DNA from: Elgaria multicarinata webbii
Taxonomy: Eukaryota; Chordata; Lepidosauria; Squamata; Anguidae
Assembly (NCBI RefSeq): GCF_023053635.1
Contig: NC_086172.1
Span: forward strand, 124,905,681 to 124,969,680
Direction of reading: 5' to 3'
DNA: 64,000 nt
Shown here: piece after piece, positions 58,515-64,000 of the stretch
How the letters are laid out: every line of letters starts with the position of its first letter
Position numbering within the stretch: position 1 is the first letter of the stretch
Made by a program: the position numbers and the translations under genes
Notes under the pieces: model-generated
Databases searched by the model: none
The model's input: the letters and a program-made list of their open reading frames with translations, nothing else
Told to the model about the DNA's origin: nothing

Positions 58515-59898
58515 TTTGTCCTTAAAGTAGGATTGCTGCCAAAGTGCTTCAGAACAAAGTATAGATAAACAGAAGCTCCAACAAAGCTTTTGAATGAGAA
58601 AATATAGACAAGTTCCGTGAGATACACATGCTGCGATCTAACAGGAATTCTCTTTTCCAGAGGCACTCAAGCAGCATCCTCTTACAAGTTGCAGAGATTT
58701 TGAAAGGAGACTTAACTGAATCAAGCTTTCAGCCCAGAAGGAGAAATAAAGATGCAACACAGGGTACGCTTATACTCTGGTTAATCCAATAGACCAAGTA
58801 CAGTCATGCAGGAAGGATTCAGAGGGTAAATGGTCACTGCACAAAGTTTTCAAGAGGCTTTAGACTGGGCCAATTAAGTTCACACACATGAAAACCTATT
58901 TGGTAGAAGTTGGTAGAAGTACAATTAGGTAGACTTCTAGAAAACGAAATTCAAGTTTTCCGTGGTACACAACAAGCTTTGTTTAAAACCAAACTTGCGA
59001 TGCTGCCACAATCTTGCTTTTTAATATACAAATGAGGAAAATATGGGAAGAAAGCAGTGACAAAAGGGGCAGAAACCGAGATTAGAGTATTAGTCAATTC
59101 TTGGACAACTGATTATAAAAAAATATCTCAGAAGCTATGTAGACAAGCAGTGTGCCACATGCTGCCGAGGGTTTGGGTCAATCATGACCCACAGCCTGCA
59201 AATGGCACATAACATTCCCTGACAAGGTTAAGTTAATCCAGTCAATGTGTAATTGACTAAAGTGTTTACATATACAATAATGGCCTGATTAATGTGCTTT
59301 AAAGACATTTACACAGCTCTTAAGTAACTTGCTGAAAACAGAACTGGGTTAGAATTCATTTTTGTTGAACCTGCTGGGCTCAGGTTCAATGGAGTACAAG
59401 GCTTGTTTCTCCACTTAAGAGCTGAACTCTGCATCAGAGAGAAGAGTTGAAGTGGAAGCCCCTGTCCACCCATGAAACTCTATTGAGTGAGCTTAGTGAG
59501 CTCACTCACTGTCAGCAAAATGCCTACTTCGCAGAGTTGTTTGGACATCAAACTGGAATAAACTCTGGACTCCCTTGGACGAAGGTCAAGATACAAAATG
59601 TGGTCAATGTGCAGAATAGAAACCAGTACTTGCACTCACCGAAAGCAATGGACTGCATCTGTTAAGATAATCGCAACCTGACAGAAGATAGTCACTAGTG
59701 CCCACTAAAGCTATTTAAGCAATTCAAAATTTTACACATCAGTTATTTTCAAGCACATGAATATATATTTATCAAGGAATGGTAACTTAAAACAGTCACT
59801 TGCACGAGCATTTGGAGAGACTGAGAGGATTTTCACACGTTAGGGATTGGTTATATATTGGAGAGGTCAAATATTCATCTACTTATTTATTTGTGACC

Positions 59899-60341
59899 TA
59901 GGGATGTGTGAATCAGCAAAATTTGAGCTTGCTAAAGTTTTCCAACTTCCATCTTGAAGCTTATTTCAACTTGAGCCTGTATCAGATTGCAGATTGATTT
60001 TTTTTTCTTTAGGCGTAAAAATCTGTGTGTATTTTCATGCACATTTTTCAAAATGTAAGCATCAATTGCGCACATCTTTGAAATGTTTGCATTCTTCTCC
60101 CATTGATTAAAGAGTATTTGAGTGAATTTTTCAAAAGTATGCATTTTTTCATGCATGTTTTTCAAATGAACACATGCTGTGGAACACGTGGGTTTTTTTG
60201 GTCTGTGAATCACACTGTATGCTCAGAAATGTACGAATTTAGATTGCAGAGTGTGTCTGAGTCTGTGTTTGATCTGGAGGGTTCAAACTGGGGTAAATTC
60301 TGATCGAAAATGAATGGACATTAATTTATCATACATCTCTT
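59899..60341. mobile_element. Diverged element with TAGGGATGTG-type inverted ends
   Basis: The left end TAGGGATGTGTGAATC and the right end (reverse-complemented AAGAGATGTATGAT) form an imperfect inverted repeat like that of the element at 45239. The interior carries several GCAT(G/T)TTTTTCAAA-type direct blocks. No flanking duplication remains, so it appears old. Confidence 0.5.
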
Positions 60342-61116
60342 TATACAAGAAACCTTTCTATTGCTGCCCTTGATAAAAAGATAATTGTTGAAACTGGGCT
60401 GTTCATCATGTAACATTAACAAGTTCTCTTTCAGAACCTGCTTGAGGTTTACCTCTCAATTTTGACTAGTTTTGATGCTGCTCTTTTTCCTGCATTCCCA
60501 ACTATAGCATGTGTAGATTTACAAGCATCTGTAGTCAACTAGACAAAGGTAGCCACTTCAAATAGAACAGTCTACACTACAGGTTTACTCAGTATTTACT
60601 CTTACTCCATAAGTTGTGAAACAGGCCTTTAATAAAATGGAAGCAGCAGCAAAGTTAAGCAAGCCCTTCTCCCTGCTACTCCAAGAATGCTCTCAGCCCT
60701 CCATGGCTGCATTTCAGTTATTAAAAAAGCAAAATACAGAAAAAGGGGAAAAAGAACTAAACTTCTGGGAGGTATAAATAGTTTGTCCCTCATTGGAGTG
60801 GATAAACCTGAGTGCATTCCTGGGCTGTATCGGCTTTGGCCTGTGCAATTATATTCAAAATATGCTATTGTAATGCTCTTCACTACTCAGAAGGATGCCC
60901 TAGCTTGTGCATATTTCCCATCTATTGGAAGATATCTAAGCCCACTCTAGCAAGGAGCACAAATATTGCACAATCAGAGTAACGAATGGAATTTGATCTC
61001 TATTTAGAATACGCATCACAGTGAATGTGCAAATAAGAGGAAGAAGTGGATACATTTCCTTTAAAAAAGGATCAGAGGGGAAAAACGGTATTTCACAACC
61101 ATGGCAGAAAGCTCAC

Positions 61117-61244
61117 CTTTATAATCTTTTCCACGCCTGAGGAGCAGATCATGTACGTGTGAGGATTAAATCGGACCTGGTTCACAATAGAACGGTGTCC
61201 TTTCAATACCATAAACGCACCGTTAACCACCCTGCCAATCCCAC
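61117..61244 (-). CDS. DCAF5: DDB1- and CUL4-associated factor 5, penultimate exon (128 bp)
   Basis: The exon encodes GIGRVVNGAFMVLKGHRSIV and NQVRFNPHTYMICSSGVEKI-IK, the final WD40 blade of DCAF5 with its GH dipeptide; the closing IW of the blade is on the next exon. It is bounded by acceptor TTTTTCTAG (AG at 61246-61245) and donor AAG/GTGAGC (GT at 61116-61115). It begins with the last two bases of a split glycine codon and ends in phase 0, which joins in frame to the exon at 55067. The sequence is nearly identical to the mammalian protein, as expected for the propeller domain. The remaining upstream blades lie beyond the window. Confidence 0.96.
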
Positions 61245-61715
61245 CTAGAAAAACAAGGGAATAGAAGAATTGGATCATATTCCATGAATTGGTGTGATTG
61301 CACTGATAATGGAATACTAACTCTATACATAAACAATCACCACAACACTACAGCCAATAACTTCAATGGAGACAGTACTGTACCTCTGTTATGAACTCAA
61401 TCCTGTTCCACACTCTCAGCAACTGGAACTGTCTGGGTATACACAGGTCCGCTTTCCAAGCCTCATTTAGTAGCCTCATCCTGACAGCTGGAAGAAGTAC
61501 TTCTGAGTACTGAGATGCAACAGCCAAGTGCTCAACCAGGATAGTATTGCAAGCAGACTTGTGCTTCCAGGGTGATTCTGCTTGCTAACAAAGTGCACAC
61601 GACCCCTCCCCTTGGAACTAGTTTCAATGCATCTGAGGGCCCCTACAACCATTTTTGTGGGTCCCCCTTCTTTCCCAGCTGCTGAAATTGTGGTACTGAT
61701 TTTTGCAGTGATTTT

Positions 61716-61830
61716 GCACTTTAAAGACTAATATATTTATTATGGTGTAAGCTTTTGTGAATTGCAGCCCACAAAAGCTTATGCCATAAATGTTAAGTCT
61801 TTAAGGTGCCAAACAACACTTTTTATTATA
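61716..61830. mobile_element. TTAAAGACTAA...TTAGTCTTTAA palindromic repeat
   Basis: TTTAAAGACTAATATATTTA and TTATGGTGTAAGCTTTTGTG pair with CACAAAAGCTTATGCCATAA and TTAAGTCTTTAAGGTGCC. Lies in a DCAF5 intron. Confidence 0.7.
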
Positions 61831-62154
61831 TTTGTGCATTTTTAAACTATATCTCAGCATAAAGTTATATACAATCACCTCAATTACATCGCTGAAAGGC
61901 AGTGTTCAAATTTTAAAGAAAATAGTTATGTCCTATTCAGGAGTTCCAATTCTATGTATAGTAAATGTGCGAGGAAGGGGGAGCACGCTACTCCTGCCCC
62001 CTCTGTTGCTGTTTGCCTTGCCCTCTACACACGGAAGGCAGCTTTCTGAGAGGAAGAGGCTCTGCCCACACTTTCAAAAAACGATTTCCTGGAGATCTAA
62101 GGAGCTGCATAGGATCATGTTCCCCTCAGTCACTGGGTCTACCAGGCCTCCCCT

Positions 62155-62620
62155 GTAAAGACAGAATGCCTTACATAGGATGGTTAACTATGCCTGAATA
62201 TAGAAAGGCATTTTCCTTAGCAAGGTTTAATGTTCTCCTCTCCAACTATTAGAGGGCAGATTTAAGAAAACGCTAAAGAATAACAGATGCTGCCCTTGTA
62301 ATAATGTCGAAGGGGACTCCATCTTGCATGTTTTATTCCATTGTAGTTATTAGCAAGAGGCCAGAAAAGACCTAATATATCCTATTGTGCAGTTTTCCCC
62401 TGGTTGCTCTCTTGAGTCCCAATTACTGAGCAAATGGCTAAATTTCTGAATCTGGCTATTCTCTCTAGACCACTCCTGAGCAGTTGATTTTCCTTCTAAA
62501 TTTATTGATTAATATTTTCATAGATTTTGTATCCTTCCATCTGTAGGGATATGTATTCTTACTAATATGTTTGTATTTAATATAATGCACTAATGGTATG
62601 TTGACTGCAAATAAAGAATA
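62155..62620 (+). mobile_element. Non-LTR retrotransposon fragment with C-terminal zinc knuckle
   Basis: One frame gives MPEYRKAFSLARFN; a second frame directly after gives EGRFKKTLKNNRCCPCNN, then a HVLFHC motif and YYxQEARKDLIYP. The C-x-C-x9-H-x4-C pattern is the zinc-binding motif found after the reverse transcriptase in many LINE clades. The two frames are offset and an in-frame stop follows the motif. An AATAAAGAATAAC near 62613 may be the 3' end. The clade cannot be named from this. Confidence 0.6.
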
Positions 62621-63719
62621 ACTTGACCCTGATTTCCAAGGGTTCAAAATGGTATGGAGAGCCTCCACGGATACAAGAGGCTCTCTCCTCCAGAAAGTCA
62701 GAGGGGGTCAGGCTAGCATGCTCGCACACCCTGCCCATTTACTATACACACAGTCAGAATTCCTGAATAAGGCTTTAATGCAACGTAGTATTGGACAAAC
62801 CAAATCAGGATGTAATAGTTTAAGAGCTCCATCACACCAGCAGTTTAATGCACTCTTGCCACATCTATTATCTGGTTTCGCACTGCGGGACTCGCACGTC
62901 GTTGTCCCTGTCCTGCAACCATCTCGCCTCTTCTCCTCCATGCTGCGTATTATTTTGGTGCAGGGAAAGTCTGGATTATTTCCCTCAAGCAGATTTAATG
63001 CACACTTACGCCTCCATGTATTGCTGACCTCTCGAGTTTTTCTTTGTTGGGGGCATGTGCTTTGAATGGAGTCTTGCTGATAAAAGGGGAGCCAGGATGG
63101 TTCTCCTCCTCCAGCGCACCATGTCAAATGAATGGACTTGTGCTTAATTGGTTGAATGGACTTTTTACTGCTACTCTCATTGTCCACAGAAACGGAGCCC
63201 AGCTGATGAAATGCTAAATCAGTAAATCGCTAGACAACATAGCCAGAGCGAGGTGGGGGGAGGAAGGAGCCCACGCCCATCAGAGTACCACAACCAAAGA
63301 ACTGAAGGCAGAAGGAGAAGGGGCAGGGTAGAGTGGAAGAACAAACAAGCGAAAGGGAGGTTTCACAGTGCAGCGCAATACCACAAACCCACGTGAAAGG
63401 GACCATTACTTATGAAATGGAGGTAAAAAACATGGAGGCAAACCAGGGGGGAAAAATAGGTGCGATGGAGCCCTAAATCTTGCCTCTGTCCTGAACTCCC
63501 TAGGTGGCCTTAAGCAATTCACTCTATTGCAATATAGATCAATACTTTCCTATCTTACAGTGTTGTAAGGCTAACCACAAGATAAAGCATGTGGAAGGTT
63601 TTGAACACTCTAAAACACTATATTATAATATAATGCTAAGCATTATTAAAGATAGCATGAAACACCATTAACAATTTAACAATCCAATATTCAGCTTTAT
63701 ATCAGACTGGGGATGTCAT

Positions 63720-64000
63720 CAGTAAGGAAACACAATTACTGTTTCTTTACTATTGGTTTTCCCTACTTCTGTCCCATGATATTTCCTCTTTCTTCACATG
63801 GGGGATTAAAAAGGAAGTAAACAAGGACCGCATGGCCCATTCAGTGGCTTTTTTTATCGCGCTGCTTTTCCTGCACATAGCAGAAAGTGGCGGCATGTTT
63901 CACTTCATATATCGTATTTACCAGAGTCTTTTTTGGTGTGGAAAGAAGACCAGAAGGAGCGGGAGACATGCGGGAGGCAGATGCCGTCGTCAGAAGGACC
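63720..64000 (+). repeat. Unclassified 330-bp family, copy 4 (cut by window edge)
   Basis: ATTTCCTCTTTCTTCACATG, GGAAGTAAACAAGGACCGCA, TGGCCCATTCAGTGGC, GCTTTTCCTGCACATAGCAG and GAGACATGCGGGAGGCAGAT in the same order as copy 2. Confidence 0.65.

Larger units (their letters stand above)
55068..61116 (-). other. DCAF5: DCAF5 last intron (6049 bp)
   Basis: The intron is defined by GTGAGC at 61116 and TTTTGTAG ending at 55068. It contains a hAT-type non-autonomous element (56188-56519), an L2-type LINE tail with an AAT microsatellite (58375-58512), and a diverged terminal-inverted-repeat element (59899-60341). No other coding exon was found between the two splice sites, and the two DCAF5 exons join in phase without one. 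Confidence 0.9.
61245..64000 (-). other. DCAF5: DCAF5 upstream intron (partial)
   Basis: This is non-coding sequence upstream of the penultimate exon. It includes a palindromic repeat (61716-61830), a LINE fragment with a zinc-knuckle motif (62160-62620) and a truncated copy of the unclassified 330-bp family at the window edge. About 62.7-63.6 kb carries open frames on both strands that resemble no family I know. Confidence 0.8.

Noticed and set aside
62708-63187. 159-codon minus-strand and 138-codon plus-strand overlapping frames
   Set aside because: They overlap on opposite strands, show no domain, and lie in a DCAF5 intron. They may be part of an unknown repeat; no evidence for a gene.

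Overview
This window looks like nuclear DNA from a reptile, most likely a squamate (lizard or snake). Two vertebrate genes are recognisable from split coding exons with proper splice sites. Most of the rest is interspersed repeats typical of sauropsid genomes: CR1 and L2-type LINE 3' ends, an L1 fragment, CR1-tailed and MIR-like tRNA SINEs, and an unusually rich set of short palindromic DNA transposons. No bacterial-type operons, CRISPR arrays or ribosomal genes are present.

Layout. Bases 1-5735 are intron 1 of ACTN1 (alpha-actinin-1), which is transcribed on the minus strand. ACTN1 exon 1 supplies the first 35 codons at 5736-5840, and its 5'UTR and CpG-island promoter run to about 6.3 kb. 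Bases 6.3-52.2 kb are intergenic and repeat-dense. They contain one orphan CpG island (about 15.69-16.48 kb) with a consensus SRF (CArG) site and a good plus-strand splice donor. DCAF5 (DDB1- and CUL4-associated factor 5, formerly WDR22) follows, also on the minus strand: a 3'UTR with poly(A) signal near 52.2 kb, a 1.78-kb terminal coding exon (53286-55067), a 6.05-kb intron, the penultimate exon (61117-61244), and an upstream intron to the window end. ACTN1 and DCAF5 lie next to each other in the same orientation on human 14q24, so the synteny supports both calls.

Functionally the two genes are unrelated neighbours. ACTN1 encodes an actin cross-linker of focal adhesions and stress fibres. 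DCAF5 encodes a WD40 substrate receptor for CUL4-DDB1 ubiquitin ligase.

I found no convincing new protein-coding system. The most interesting material is non-coding: a perfect 38-bp-arm hairpin (10807-10919); hAT-type non-autonomous elements with readable 8-bp target duplications (41921-42229, 45239-46679, 56188-56519); several clear nested insertions that give relative ages; an unclassified family of about 330 bp in four copies; and the orphan CpG island. All boundaries were read by eye, and no database search was run.
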